Shown here piece by piece: positions 12,550 to 23,835 of a stretch of 64,000 nt of DNA. Position 1 is the first letter of the stretch. Each line of letters starts with the position of its first letter. Location of the stretch: NCBI GenBank assembly GCA_000697475.1, contig JNEU01000888.1:62001-126000 (forward strand), given 5' to 3'. This stretch comes from Lichtheimia corymbifera B2541 (Eukaryota; Mucoromycota; Mucoromycetes; Mucorales; Lichtheimiaceae). The notes under the pieces were generated by a model that ran no database searches, had not been told where the DNA came from, and was given only the letters and a program-made list of their open reading frames with translations. A program made the translations under genes and the position numbers.

Positions 12550-13250
12550 CCGAGTATTGGTCTCTCTCTTTCTTGGTCATTTTCAGTGCAGCTCAACAAG
12601 GCGAAGAGTGCTTGCATTGCGGGATATTTGATAGCTGATATGGGACCATCCATTAGAAGTCGTATGCATCATTGCAAGTTGCCACACATAAATCAAGCTG
12701 CTTTTATACAATGGCTATCAGCTGTCCACGTGAAGAGGCCGCAAGCAACTTGAGACAATGGATACCTTGCTATTGGCAGCTGCTGTTACGGGATGGTTGT
12801 GGCAGAGGAGCGCGTTGTAGCAGTAGAGTGACAAGATTGTGGATGCTGCTTGAAAGAATAAAGTCATTGCTAATAGTAACTGCTGGAATGAATGCTGTTT
12901 CGTTTGATTGTGGTATTGGAGTGTGCAAGACAGCGTGCAGTATCAAGAAACGCGGGTGTTGTCGTGGGGAGCACACGCCATGGAGTTGCCATTCAGTCAA
13001 AGACAATCGGAACAAGCCACTCGTAGCATTGACATGGTGGGATGAAGCAGGACAATCGTTCGCAGGTTATAGTTGTAGTTAAATGGGGCAACAGTTGAGA
13101 ATGGGAAGAAGTGGGAAATAAAGTATGAGTGGAAGAGGTGGAAATTAAATCTGTCAGGCAGTCAGACATATCCATATACACTGATATCAATGCATGATAC
13201 ATATTGGAATTGCCTGTCTCGAACTTCAAACTTCCACACATTGTGCTCTA

Positions 13251-13454
13251 GGACATGCTGAACAACTTTGTCTTAATAAAGAACCCACACTTCATTTGAA
13301 AATTTCGAAAGGGAGAGCATAATGTGGGGTTTACTATGATGGGCGGAAATTGGGAAAGCGCCGGATTTATGAAAAAGTCAATTAGTATGTAGTTTCTTGG
13401 GATTCCCCATTTCGCACTTGAAACTTGGTCAGAAGGTACTCTCGCACATGCTGA
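13251..13454. repeat. Perfect 204-bp direct repeat, first copy
   Basis: Identical by eye to 13483-13686; the start-to-start distance is 232 bp. The 28-base spacer (13455-13482) mostly duplicates an internal piece around 13356-13379 (GCGCCGGATTTATGAAAAAGTC). This is a recent duplication within copy M. Confidence 0.9.
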
Positions 13455-13482
13455 GAAGCGCCGGATTTATGAAAAAGTCTCT

Positions 13483-13686
13483 GGACATGCTGAACAACTT
13501 TGTCTTAATAAAGAACCCACACTTCATTTGAAAATTTCGAAAGGGAGAGCATAATGTGGGGTTTACTATGATGGGCGGAAATTGGGAAAGCGCCGGATTT
13601 ATGAAAAAGTCAATTAGTATGTAGTTTCTTGGGATTCCCCATTTCGCACTTGAAACTTGGTCAGAAGGTACTCTCGCACATGCTGA
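13483..13686. repeat. Perfect 204-bp direct repeat, second copy
   Basis: Second copy of the 13251-13454 segment. It starts GGACATGCTGAACAACTTTG and ends CTCGCACATGCTGA. No differences were noticed, in contrast to the strong divergence of the other units around it. Confidence 0.9.
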
Positions 13687-14082
13687 TCAACTCCATTCAT
13701 TTAAAAACCGCATGGTTCATTATGAATATTTTGAATGCGGGCCAGCCCAAATGTAGAAAAAAGTAGGGTAGACGCTCCTGCTCGCCGAGGTTGCCCACCT
13801 CGAACCTGAAACTTTCACACAACATCCTTTCGTCCACGCCGAGCAATTTCGTTCTCATAAAGTCCCCAGAGTTCATTATGAAAAGCTTGAATTTAGGAGA
13901 GACGACGAATGGATGGTAACATTAAATAGGGTGTACGGCCGTGCGCGCCGATATTGCTGGTGGGGACGTCGAAACTTGGTCAGGAGGTGCTCTGGGGCAT
14001 GCTGATCAACATCGCTCTCATAAAGTCTCTACACAGCATTATGGAGATTTGGAGAAACAGGTACCTTCATGTTTTACTTATT

Positions 14083-14251
14083 CTGTAAGCGTGATGCCAT
14101 AGGGAAGGTGGTCTTTGTTCATTGTGAAGTAGCTTGACCCTGATAGAGCGGAAGATGCAGACGGACTTCTTTGTGCCACACAGCTCATTTGCATGATACT
14201 TCACAATCAATTAAGATCACTTGCCATATAGCACCACACTTACAGCATATG
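14083..14251. repeat. B-type palindrome (copy in first island)
   Basis: Left arm (TGTAAGCGTGATGCCATA ... GTTCATTGTGAAGTA) and inverted right arm (TACTTCACAAT ... GCACCACACTTACAGCATATG). The centre has GACCCTGATAGAGCGGAAGATG and CTCATTTGCATGATACTTC. It is the same unit that is repeated eight times at 47351-50355. Confidence 0.7.
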
Positions 14252-14267
14252 TAAAACATAAAGATGC

Positions 14268-14580
14268 CCATAACTAAAAATTCTACAATGAAACGTGGGG
14301 TCTTCAATCGAACAAAGTTGCGCGGCGGGGCCAAGCGCACTTTGTGTGCAACTTTCACGATCGTCGTGGCCGATCTCAGATTCACCCAATGTCACCACCA
14401 GCCAAAGTCGATCGTGGGCCAACCTCTTGAATTTTTTTTTCGACGAGGTGGCCGGTGACATTGGGTGAATCTGAGAATGGCCACGACGATCGTGAAAGTG
14501 GCACACAAAGTGCGCTTGGCCCCGCCGCGCAACTTTGTTCGATTGAAGACCCCACGTTTCATTGTAAAGTTTGGAGAAAC
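14268..14580. repeat. A-type palindrome (foldback, ~130-bp arms)
   Basis: The arms run from AATTCTACAATGAAACG inward to ACCCAATGTCACCACCAGCC and back in inverted form from GGTGACATTGGGTGAATCTG to TTTCATTGTAAAGTTT. The loop carries a T-run (GAATTTTTTTTTCGACGAGG). The near-perfect arms would fold into a long hairpin. Further copies lie at 47030-47327, 48212-48504, 48728-48977 and 49867-50150. Confidence 0.8.
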
Positions 14581-14761
14581 AGGCACCTTTATGTTTTACA
14601 TATGCTGTAAGCGTGGTGCTATATGGCAAGTGACCTTTGTTCATTGTCAAGTAGCTAGACCGTAATAGAGCCAAAGATGCAAAGAGGCGTGTTTATGTAC
14701 CTGAGCTAAAAAGTCAGCATTTCAGGGACAATGCATGACAGCTACGCAAATGTCATTTCCA

Positions 14762-15117
14762 ATGCATACATTGGCAGCTAACATGCACTTTTTCTCATTC
14801 CCAGCTTTTGCTCAATCCACTTGATAGGAACGATGCACCTGCTCCAGACATTCGTCTCCATCAATTAACTTTGTTGATCCGAGCTGATTTGACCGAGTTA
14901 CGCTCAAACAAAGAGCATATCAGCCTATACATGCAGCATGCACTATCTGCCTCAACTGATGTCTCTTTGTTTGAGCTAACTCTGCCAAATCAGCTCGGAT
15001 CACGACAATTGAGTCATGGAAATGCTCGACTGGAGCAGGCGCATTATTCCCATCGAGTGGATTGGGTAAAAGCTGAAAGTGGGAAAAAGTGCATGTTAGC
15101 TGCCAATGTATGACCGT
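14762..15117. repeat. C-type palindrome (~160-bp arms)
   Basis: The left arm starts TGCATACATTGGCAGCTAAC and is repeated inverted at the right end (GTTAGCTGCCAATGTATGA, to ~15115). Shared internal landmarks are CACTTTTTC, CCTGCTCCAG and GATCCGAGCTGATTTG. A half copy lies at ~46720-46870 in the second island. Confidence 0.75.
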
Positions 15118-15239
15118 TATTGGATCGTCCATTAACTATCATACATTCACCCTTTCTGTTCACCCCAATCAGATGTGCGACACAAGCACACCCCTCTGCA
15201 TGGTTGGTTATATTAGGCTCAAGCTATAGCATCACGCTT

Positions 15240-15460
15240 AAAGCATATGTAAAATATAAAATTGCCTGTATCTCTAAACTTTACAATGAAGCGTGGGGTC
15301 TTCCATAGAACAAAGTTGTTTGTCGTCGTCGAGTGCACCTTGGGTGCAAGTTTCACGATCAAGCTGAGCAATATTGCACTTTTAAAGAGCCCGCGTTTTA
15401 TTGTAAAGTTTAAAGATACAGGTAACTTTATGTTTTACTTATGCGGGCTGTAGCATGATG
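15240..15460. repeat. Diverged A-type arms
   Basis: TTTACAATGAAGCGTGGGGTC near 15281 pairs with CGCGTTTTATTGTAAAGTTT near 15393-15412; the centre is short. It is a small, decayed relative of the A palindrome. Confidence 0.6.
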
Positions 15461-15720
15461 GAGTTGCTTTCTCCTAGTGGATGGCGTGGGCTGCATTAAC
15501 AGAAATACCGAAAGCTGAGTGAAATGACACGTGGTGGTTACACGCACACGTCCCTGATAGGTTGTTGCACAATGGATGATGATGATGATTCCCTTTAGGA
15601 AGATTCATAAGTAAACCACATCTAACACGTAATGAAGGTGTGTCAGTGTACGTATATGGGAATAGTGGTTTCATGTCATATTAAGATGTAGGAGGGGTGT
15701 GTTCCATAAACCATTAGTTA
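15460..15720 (-). repeat. Likely second copy of the element terminus
   Basis: The segment with GGAGTTGCTTTCTCCTAGTGGAT, GTGGTGGTTACACGCACACG and TGATGATGATTCCCTTT parallels the right terminus at 18140-18260 (GGAGCTGTTTCCTACTAACGGAT, GTGGTTGTTACACGCATCG, TGATGATCGCCTTTAC). This suggests that one nested element ends here. Confidence 0.45.
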
Positions 15721-15989
15721 AAGTTATTGATGAGCACTGACATCCATGCTGAACAAGGCCCGCTCCCCGTGTGTGTATCCGAAGATCCAGTAGCAGCATT
15801 CTTCTCTCATCCTCACTTTCATGTTGTACCTGTCCTTATCCAAGTGATTCACCATTGTCTCTGATAATCCATTACTTCCTTCCTTGTTTGTATTATTGTC
15901 ATCAATTGACCATATGGGTCATGGTTCATAGTTCACGGAGTACGTGTATTTTATAAAAACATCAATGTCCACTAGCTATAATGTTGAAA

Positions 15990-18421
15990 CCATCTAGCTA
16001 TGCACCACCACCGAAGCACCACGACCAGCAGATCCATTCCAGTCCCCTATAGCATGACCATGAAGATGTGTCTGATCCTTCCCTTCTCCTTACCATTGTA
16101 GGATCCTCCATGTCATCCAGCAGGATAAGTAGCTTCAGGTAATATTCAGTGTTGATGCCCTTTGTATCTTCGCGTTTGTGTCGATGAATCTTGTGGATAA
16201 TGATATGCAATCAATCCTATGCCGCCAAGTGCTTCCAACCATAAGCTCATACAACGTCTCTGCATCGTTATCCTAGAAAGATCGAGTATTCCAATGTCAT
16301 CCATGGGCGTAAACTGCCTTTCGCTAAAAATATAAGCCTTGTCAACAATCCCATACAATTCATCATCATTCTCAGACTTACCCACGTAGCATGATCTATT
16401 CTTCCTGCTGATGATGCGCCAAGCAACCAAAGCAACATTCCAGGACCTCACATTACTGCCGTTAAAAAGTTGCTGCCAATGTGTGAAAGCTGTTGCAACA
16501 CCCGTGATTGCATCCACCATCCATAATCATTGCAATCCAATATGCTGGTTGAAAAGAGCCATGAGGTTGTTGCTGGTATGCTTCCTTTTCCATCATGCGC
16601 TTGATCCATCTCTTTCTTGGTCCTTTTTCATCGCAGCTCAGCCAGACGAAGATTGCTTGTATTGCGGCGTACTTGATAGCTGATATGGCACCCCATCCAT
16701 TGGAATCCGTATGTATTAAAGCATGTTGCTATACGTAAATAAAACTGCTTGTATACAATGGCTAGCTGCTGTTCACGTGAAAAAGGCTGCAAGGCATGTT
16801 CCTGCAAGTAGCTGGAGACACTGGCGTAAAGACTTTGCTAATACCAACTGCAGTATCAAGAAAGGCACGTGTTGCAGTAGTCGAGTGACATGGCCGTGTA
16901 CACACCATGAAGTTGGCATTCAGTCAGAGACAATCGGATCAAGAAAGTTGTAGGATTGACATAATGGATTGAAGCAGGACAATCGTTCGCAGGTGGTAGT
17001 CGTACTTGAATGGGCCAACAGTCGAGAATGGGAGGAAGGGAAAATAAGATGAAGGTGGAAGAGCTGGAAATTTAAAGTAGGCTGAGCAGCCAGGCATATC
17101 TATGCACACTGTAAATGATGTCAATGGTCTTGGGATTGCATACATCGAACCTCAAACTTGCACACAAGATGCCCTTGGACATGTTGATCAACTTTGTCTT
17201 AATAAAGAACCCACACTTCATTCAAAGATTTTGAATGGGAGGGTATAATGTGGGGTTTACTATGATGGACGGAAATTGGGTGCCCGCCGGCTTTATGATT
17301 TATAGATTTAGTATGCATTACCTTGGGATTCCCCATGGTGAACATGAAACTTGGTAAGAAGGTTCTCTGAGTCATGCTGATCAACTCTATTCATTTAAAA
17401 ACCGTATGCTTCATTATGATGATTTTATGAATCGGACGGTCCAAATATAGGACGGACGGAGCGCAAGTAGGGTGCATAGTGCACACCCCCGCGGTTGTCG
17501 ATTTTCATCGTGAAACTTGGTCAGACCGTGGGCTTCGATATTCTGATCAACTCCATTCAAATAAAAACCATACTCTTCATTATGAGAACTTTGATGCGGG
17601 CGTCTGACGATGAACGCACGTAAATATATGTAGGTTGGACGGCCCCCCTGACTCGAGATTCCCTTTCTCAAATATGAAACTTTCACACAACGTGCACTTG
17701 GATATGCTGATCAATTTCGTTCTCAAAAAGACCTCATGGTTCATTTGAAAATTGGGAATGGGAGGGTATAATGTGGGATTTACTATGATCGACGGATATC
17801 CCGCACCCGCCCAAATTCATGAAATGGCGATTAGTATGCAGTACGTTGGGATCCGCTATTTCGAACATGAAACTTGGTAAGAAGATTCGCTGAGTCATGC
17901 TGAACAACTTCATTCATTTAAAAAGTGCATGCTCCATTGTGATGGGAGGATACAAATGTATAACGGGTGGGAACATAAAGCAGAGTGGACGCTCCATTAC
18001 CTTGAGGTTGCCGACCTCGAACTTGAAATTTTCACACAAGATGCTCCCAGGCACGCTGATCAATTTCGTTCTCATAAAGTCTCCACGCTTCATTGTGAGA
18101 TCTTCGAAAAGCAGGTATCTTCATGATCCTACACTGTAATAAGGGCGATGGAGCTGTTTCCTACTAACGGATTGTGTCGAGAAGTTAACGATACGTGGTT
18201 GTTACACGCATCGTTTTGTTGCATAAATGTAATGATGATCGCCTTTACAAAGGTGGGCAAACAGCATCTATTGATATACATAAATTAATGAAATAGGATG
18301 GCTAGGGTGTGGAGTCAAAGAGAACACAATGATACGCTCAATATACACAAACAATGAATCGCTTAAATTGCCCCATTCCACATATAAAGGCTTTGAGGAG
18401 AAACAGGTACCTTTATTATAT
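15990..18421 (-). repeat. Right inverted arm (copy R)
   Basis: Read on the minus strand it repeats the order of copy L: terminal segment, ~120-bp units, AT-rich and TTCCACC-containing segment (16930-17110), and then the decayed coding-like stretch. It runs inward from 18421; the inner limit is approximate. Confidence 0.7.
16146..16520 (-). pseudogene. Decayed ORF, copy R homologue of 12028-12549
   Basis: A 124-codon frame with SWNVALVAWRIIS followed by an acidic patch and KAYIFSERQFTPMDDI, matching the order of the copy M frame. An upstream part (minus strand, ~16520-16700) reads AISAIKYAAIQAIFVWLSC in another frame, so the copy is frame-broken. No known domain is recognised. Confidence 0.4.
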
Positions 18422-18643
18422 GTCTACTTAAACTATAAACTCGATCATCAGGTCATTGGGTCTTAAGGAAACGAGAAGACATCCATGGGAACAAGCTTAA
18501 TAAACATGTTGCAATCGAGCAGGGCGGATGGCGTTATCTTTAATGCCGGAGTATCATTCATCCATGGGGTGGTACAAGGATGATCATTTGTAAAGCAGCA
18601 GTAGCATCTTGGTAACGCCGAAATATTCCATCTTTCTTTCACC

Positions 18644-20127
18644 ATGTTTTCTTTTCCACGTATATCTCGAGTAGCTATCATTGGAGCTGGACCGGGTGGT
18701 ATTGCTGCTGCCAGAGCTTTGCGTGCTGAAGGCGATGTGTTTGAAAAAATCACTCTATTCGAACGTAATGCAGCTGTTGGAGGTACTTGGTAAGGAAGCG
18801 TGAGAATGAAACGAAAGCTCTACCTATTATTGACACTATTGAAAGGATCTACTCACCAGAAACCAATGCGATGCCTCCGATGCCGTCGGTGAATGCGCTT
18901 CAAGTCGACCCTCCTTGTCAGGCAGTTCCACCTCATCCACCAAAGTCACCAATGTACCAAGAGTTGCACACCAATCTCCCTTCTGATGTCATGGCGTTTC
19001 GAGACATTGCCTTTCCTTCGGGTACACCGACGTTCCCTGATCGAAAACAAGTGCTGGACTATGTGGAGCATGTGGCCACCCAAGAAGGACTGAAACCGCT
19101 GATACGATTCAACAGCACGGTGACACGAGTGAATCCTTTACAAGATAATACATGGCAGGTCTCAGTAACGGATCAAAATGGTGATGGGAAGAAGGAATAC
19201 CAAGAACAATACGATGCAGTGATTGTGGCTTCAGGTCATTATTACGTGCCGTATGTGCCTGACTTTGTTGGCTTGAGTGATTATGTGAAAACATCCAAGG
19301 TGACAGTGATGCACTCGCGTGAATATCGAAAGGCCTCTGATTTCAAAAACAAGGTTCGTACATGCAGTAAAAGGAATACAACGACCGCCCCTACTCATAT
19401 TCTATGATAGAATGTACTTGTCGTTGGCAGCGGCTCTTCTGGGTCAGATATAGTGCGCCAAATAACGGATGTCGCATCCAATGTATACCATTGTGTCCGC
19501 ACCCATACCTCCTTTTCACAATCATTGCATGATCATGCTCCTGCCAATTTACAGCTTGTTGGCCCACTGACAACATTCCATCCAACGACAGGCGCTATCG
19601 ACTATCAAGAGTATCACAACAACGACAATGGCAAGCAACTCGTGAACCTTGATGCAGTGATTTTCGCTACTGGATACCTTTTCAGCTTTCCTTTTCTACC
19701 ATTCGAGAAAGATGCTATCATTGTCGATGGTCAAAACGTCACGGGGTTATACAAGTGGATGTTTTATATGAACAACCCTACCTTGAGCTTTGTGGGTTTA
19801 CCCATCCGTGTGGTTCCTATGCCGTTGATGCAATCCCAGTCCACAGTCATTGCTCGTGTATTGAGCCAACGTATCCCTTTGCCATCCACCACGATCATGC
19901 AATCACACGTTACCGTGAGCAACAATGACAGGCATAGTATTGTGATGGGCGCACAGACCGAATTCGACTATGTGGAAAGTCTAAGTGCATGGGCCGAGAA
20001 CAAAGCAAATGATATGGATGCCTGGAGAAAACAATCGACTGATATAATTACAGGTCCTTTGTCTGAGAGGTGGAAGGAACGTCGACAACGGTCTTTACAA
20101 CTACGTTTAGAATGCCTTGGATACTAG
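18644..20127 (+). CDS. Flavin-containing monooxygenase (FMO-like)
   Basis: Three exons, 18644-18789, 18846-19353 and 19411-20127, giving 456 aa. The N-terminus has the FAD-binding GxGxxG (VAIIGAGPGGIAAARAL, glycines 14/16/19) followed by FERNAAVGGTW and IYSPET as in FMOs. An FMO-type VMHSREYR element precedes the second Rossmann motif for NADPH (NVLVVGSGSSGSD, from residue 219), and ATGYLFSFPFL follows later. Family members use NADPH and O2 to oxygenate soft nucleophiles (N- or S-containing compounds) or act as Baeyer-Villiger enzymes. The F-x-G part of the FMO signature is degenerate here. The gene starts only ~220 bp from the repeat island. The first intron cuts inside the GGTW codon pair, which fixes the splice. 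Confidence 0.85.
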
Positions 20128-20923
20128 ACTTTAGATCATATATTGCAAGTCCTAATAGAATCTTTTATTCCACCTCACTCATAATGGAGTATAGCCATGG
20201 AAACAAAATTGTGACACATGGACCATGCATTATTGTTTGAGCCAACACGTCCGCTGATGCTAAAGTTGTGGTGGTTGTGGTGCCTGCTTTTGTGCTACAT
20301 CTCATTCAGGTTGGTGAAACCACGCATGGTAGCACCTGACAACGTTTTCAGGCCAAGATCACAAAACTATGTGCGTGTGTGGCGTCGTGCACATGTTTTT
20401 TTGTTTTTAGTGGCAGCAGCCCTTGAAGACTTTGAGAGAGCTAAACTAAAAGATGGATCTTTTGTGATGAAGGTGGGAAAAGTTGGTATATGGGATATTT
20501 ACATCGCCGATCCAAACCCGGTGGATCTTTTTTCATTTCCCTGAAAATATGGGGTAAGGTAGCTTGCAAACGTATGGAAGGGAGAATGGGTTCAAGGAAA
20601 GCAAAGAAAATGAGGTTTCTTGCGGTGGAAGGAGTCAAATTGAGAATTTCATATGCAAATGATGCATCATTTTGTTGCATGTGTACGTGTATGCGTGTGT
20701 GCGTGGGGGAGTGTCACCAAGCTTAATTGCACTAGTAACCTTCTTTTTTATATAGCACGCGACCTTGTTGCTGCATGTATTTTTTTTCTCACTCCCTCTC
20801 TCTTTCTTTTTCTTTTTACGCACGCACACAGCACCTAATATTATACTTATACCTTTGTCTCTCCTTTCAACGTACGCTCTCCATACCCATACTTTTTTAC
20901 TTTAATACGACAACAACGACAAT
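20128..20923 (+). promoter_or_regulatory. Intergenic region with promoter of the acyl-CoA synthetase
   Basis: Holds TATATAG at ~20749 and a long pyrimidine tract (about 20775-20818) upstream of the ATG at 20924, a typical arrangement here. A 108-codon open frame at 20218-20544 has no family resemblance and is not called. Confidence 0.5.
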
Positions 20924-23299
20924 ATGAAAAACTTTTCGGTGGAAGTGGGACCCAATTCCCAACCCAACGGTGGACGTATTCGACGTGCTATCTACTCACC
21001 TGAAGAGCTGGTACGCATTCCTCATACAGATGTGCACACGCTCTATGACGTGTTGCAGTACAGTGTCAAGCGGTTCGGCGAAAAGCGGGCATTTGGCTTT
21101 CGCAAGGTGGAACAAATCATTGAAGAGGAAAAGGAAGTGGTCAAGTACGTGAATGGTGTGGAGCAAAAGAGCACCAAGACATGGAAATACTTTCAGTTGT
21201 CTGGCTATCATTATCTCAGCTACAAGTCGGCGTCACAACTTGCACATGAGCTTGGATCTGGTTTTGTTCATTTGGGTCTGAGTGATCGTGCCAAGGTGGA
21301 GCTCTTTGCCCCAACAAAGTAAGTCATTTTCTCTTGAGTAGTGATATGGATATATATACAATGGATTGACATGTCCTTAGTGCACATTGGTTGATGACAG
21401 CTCATGCATTATTCACGCAAGGTAATACGATTGTCACTGCATATGACACGCTTGGCGAAGAAGGATTGTTGCATTCCATGAACGAAACGGGTGTCGAAGC
21501 GATTTACACCACAGGCGAATTGTTGCCAACCGTTGCCAAGGTGATTGACAAGTGTCCCACTTTGAAATTTGTTGTCTTTCAAGGCGAAGCTTCTGCTGAT
21601 GCTATTGAAAGCATCCAAAAAAACAGCTCATCGGTCCAGCGTATCATTTCATTCGATGATCTTGCACGACTTGGCAAGGAACACATGCGGGATGCACGTC
21701 CTCCAGAACCAGAAGATTTATGCTGCATCATGTACACATCGGGTAGCACGGGTAATCCCAAAGGTGTCATGTTGACTCACAAGAATATCGTGGCTGCCAG
21801 TAAGTTATTACTACTACATGCCAAACGGGATCATCACTCATCTATACATATATCTAGTTGCTGCATGTAACAAGATCTTGGGTCATTTGGTCAATGAACG
21901 TGATAGTATGATGGCCTATCTCCCTCTTGCCCATATCCTTGAATTTGTTGTGGAGAACCTATGTATATTTTGGGGTGTTACCCTTGGTTATGCCTCTGTG
22001 CGTACATTGACGGATAGCTCTGTGCGCAACTGCAAGGGCGATATTCGTGAATTCCGACCTACCATCATGACAGGTGTACCACAAGTGTGGGAATCCATTC
22101 GTAAAGGCGTACTTGCCAAAGTCAACGCCTTATCACCTAAGGCTCAAGCCATGTTTCACAAGGCATTCGCTACCAAGCTCTGGCTCATGGAACGTCAGCT
22201 CCCCACAGGTTTCCTGGATAAAACCATCTTTGGCAAGATCCGTGATCAAGTGGGTGGTCGTTTAAGATTTGCGCTTTCTGGTGGAGCACCAGTATCGATT
22301 GAAACGCAACGTTTTCTTTCTGTGACGGTATGTCCCATTCTTGGTGGCTATGGCATGACTGAAAGTAAGTGATTGTTTATTTGTTTGTACATGTATCATG
22401 CAGGATGGGGGTAAATAACTAATGATGATGCACGTGCACTGCTTTTTGTTATATCATAGGTTGCGGGTAAGTGGGATTGTGACGAGGAAGAAGAAGAAGC
22501 ATGGTTAACCCAAAATTGTATAGCATGTGCGGAATTATGGTGCCAGAGCAATTTGGCTATGGTCATGTGGGTAGTCCAGTCCCTTGTTGTGAAATTAAGC
22601 TTGTGGATGTACCGGATGCAGGCTATCGATCGACAAACAGCCCAAAGCCGCAAGGTGAAGTATGGGTTCGTGGACCTTCGATTACTCAAGGTTATTGGAA
22701 ACGGGAGGACCTTACACGTGAAACCATCACCGAGGATGGATGGCTGCAAACGGGTGATATTGCCGAGTGGAACGAGAATGGTACCTTGGCCATTATTGAT
22801 CGTAAAAAGAATCTTGTCAAGCTCAGCAATGGTGAATACATTGCTTTGGAGAAGCTCGAGTCAGTGTACAAGAGCTGCTTGTACGTCAACAACATCTGTG
22901 TGTATGCCGATCCATTGCGTCCACGTGCAGTAGCATTGGTGGTACCTGTCGAAAACACAGTTCGTGATCTTGCCAAAGAACATGGGCTTGATAAAGCTGA
23001 ATGGGAAGATATCTGCAGCAGCAAAGATATTCGACAAGCTGTTCTTAAGGCCATGACAAAGCAGGGTAAAGAAGCCAATCTCAAAGCAGCCGAGTTATTA
23101 TTCGATGTGTATCTTTGTCCTGAAGAATGGACCATTGAGTCGGTAAGTTGTATTGGGTGTGTGTGTGTGTTCATTGTAATCCCAACCTGCTGACTGATTT
23201 CGGGGATCACATGTGAAACAGGGGCTTCTCACCGCCGCACAGAAAATCAAGCGCCAAGATATCAATCGTCGTTATAAGGACCAACTTGACACGATGTAA
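20924..23299 (+). CDS. Long-chain acyl-CoA synthetase (AMP-binding)
   Basis: Six exons: 20924-21318, 21381-21799, 21858-22364, 22460-22466, 22524-23142, 23222-23299; 674 aa, the usual family size. The fourth exon is only 7 nt and restores the conserved YGMTES-C-G-M-CGIM stretch. The AMP-binding P-loop [11 protein letters not shown] is at residues ~250-260. Further family marks are [77 protein letters not shown] (written in parts: [24 protein letters not shown]). The enzyme activates long-chain fatty acids with ATP and CoA for lipid synthesis or beta-oxidation. No N-terminal membrane anchor and no SKL-type peroxisome signal (end ...DQLDTM), so location is uncertain. Confidence 0.93.
22460..22466 (+). 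other. 7-nt microexon of the acyl-CoA synthetase gene
   Basis: GTTGCGG lies between an ATAG acceptor and a GTAAGT donor. Including it turns GAA A / CATG into E-S-C-G-M-C, which matches the conserved motif and keeps the frame. Skipping it would break the frame. Confidence 0.8.
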
Positions 23300-23835
23300 G
23301 TTGGAAAGCAAGCTCACATGATGTTGTCTCTTTTTCTTACTTTGAAATGATATTAGGAACAATGCACAAGCATCTTGATTGAATTATTTAGTATAACGTA
23401 TTATATAACGCTTAATATACACTCTTTTTCCCATAGTTGAGTTGGGCGTCATTTTCAATGTGTGGGGAATTAGATTGGTGGGATTATTGGGAGAGTGGGT
23501 GGATCGTGGGTTGACTGCAGGATTTAGTGCAGGCCGAGAACACAGCGAGGGTGGTCTTGGTTACCCTTTTCCCTTTCTCTCTCACTCCAGACGCTTTATC
23601 TCTTTGTCTCTCTCACACATACACAAGCAGCAGACTCGTACCTCTTAAACAACGCTTCTCTCTCTTTCTTTCTTTCTCTTGATACATTCTCTCGCCCATT
23701 CTATCTACTCATCTATATCCCGATCGCCTTATTGGACGATATCAATCCCGTGCCCGATTGCTTCATCAGCGACTACAACTTTGATCAACTCATCGCTCGC
23801 TTTATTCCACTCAACATCTCGAGTTTCTTATCTTC

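Larger units (their letters stand above)
12060..13740 (-). repeat. Internal inverted copy of the arm (copy M)
   Basis: Read on the minus strand this segment follows copy L closely from the decayed coding-like part (SWNAALATW..., ~12028-12653) through the TTCCACC/CTCAACTGTTG segment (12950-13240) to the ~120-bp units (13240-13740). It has two perfect 204-bp direct copies at its outer end. It breaks off before the terminal sequence seen at 8878, probably because later insertions at 13740-15460 interrupt it. Confidence 0.65.
8878..18421. mobile_element. Repeat island bounded by long inverted repeats (foldback-type element)
   Basis: The left end (12 bp ATATAATAAAGG at 8878, then GTACCTGTTTCTCCTC) reappears in inverted form at the right end (18410-18421 and inward). 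From there the two flanks stay alignable as inverted copies for more than 2 kb. Matching landmarks include GGACCGTCCGATTCATAAAAT on the left near 9877 and its complement near 17430. No transposase, reverse transcriptase or helicase motif is seen. I could not find a convincing target-site duplication. The interior contains an additional inverted copy of the arm, decayed ORFs and smaller palindromes. The best description is a nested group of non-autonomous foldback or long-TIR elements; boundaries between nested copies are approximate. Confidence 0.7.

Noticed and set aside
20218..20544. 108-codon open frame with a hydrophobic start
   Set aside because: No family motif, and it lies in the promoter region of the acyl-CoA synthetase; likely chance.
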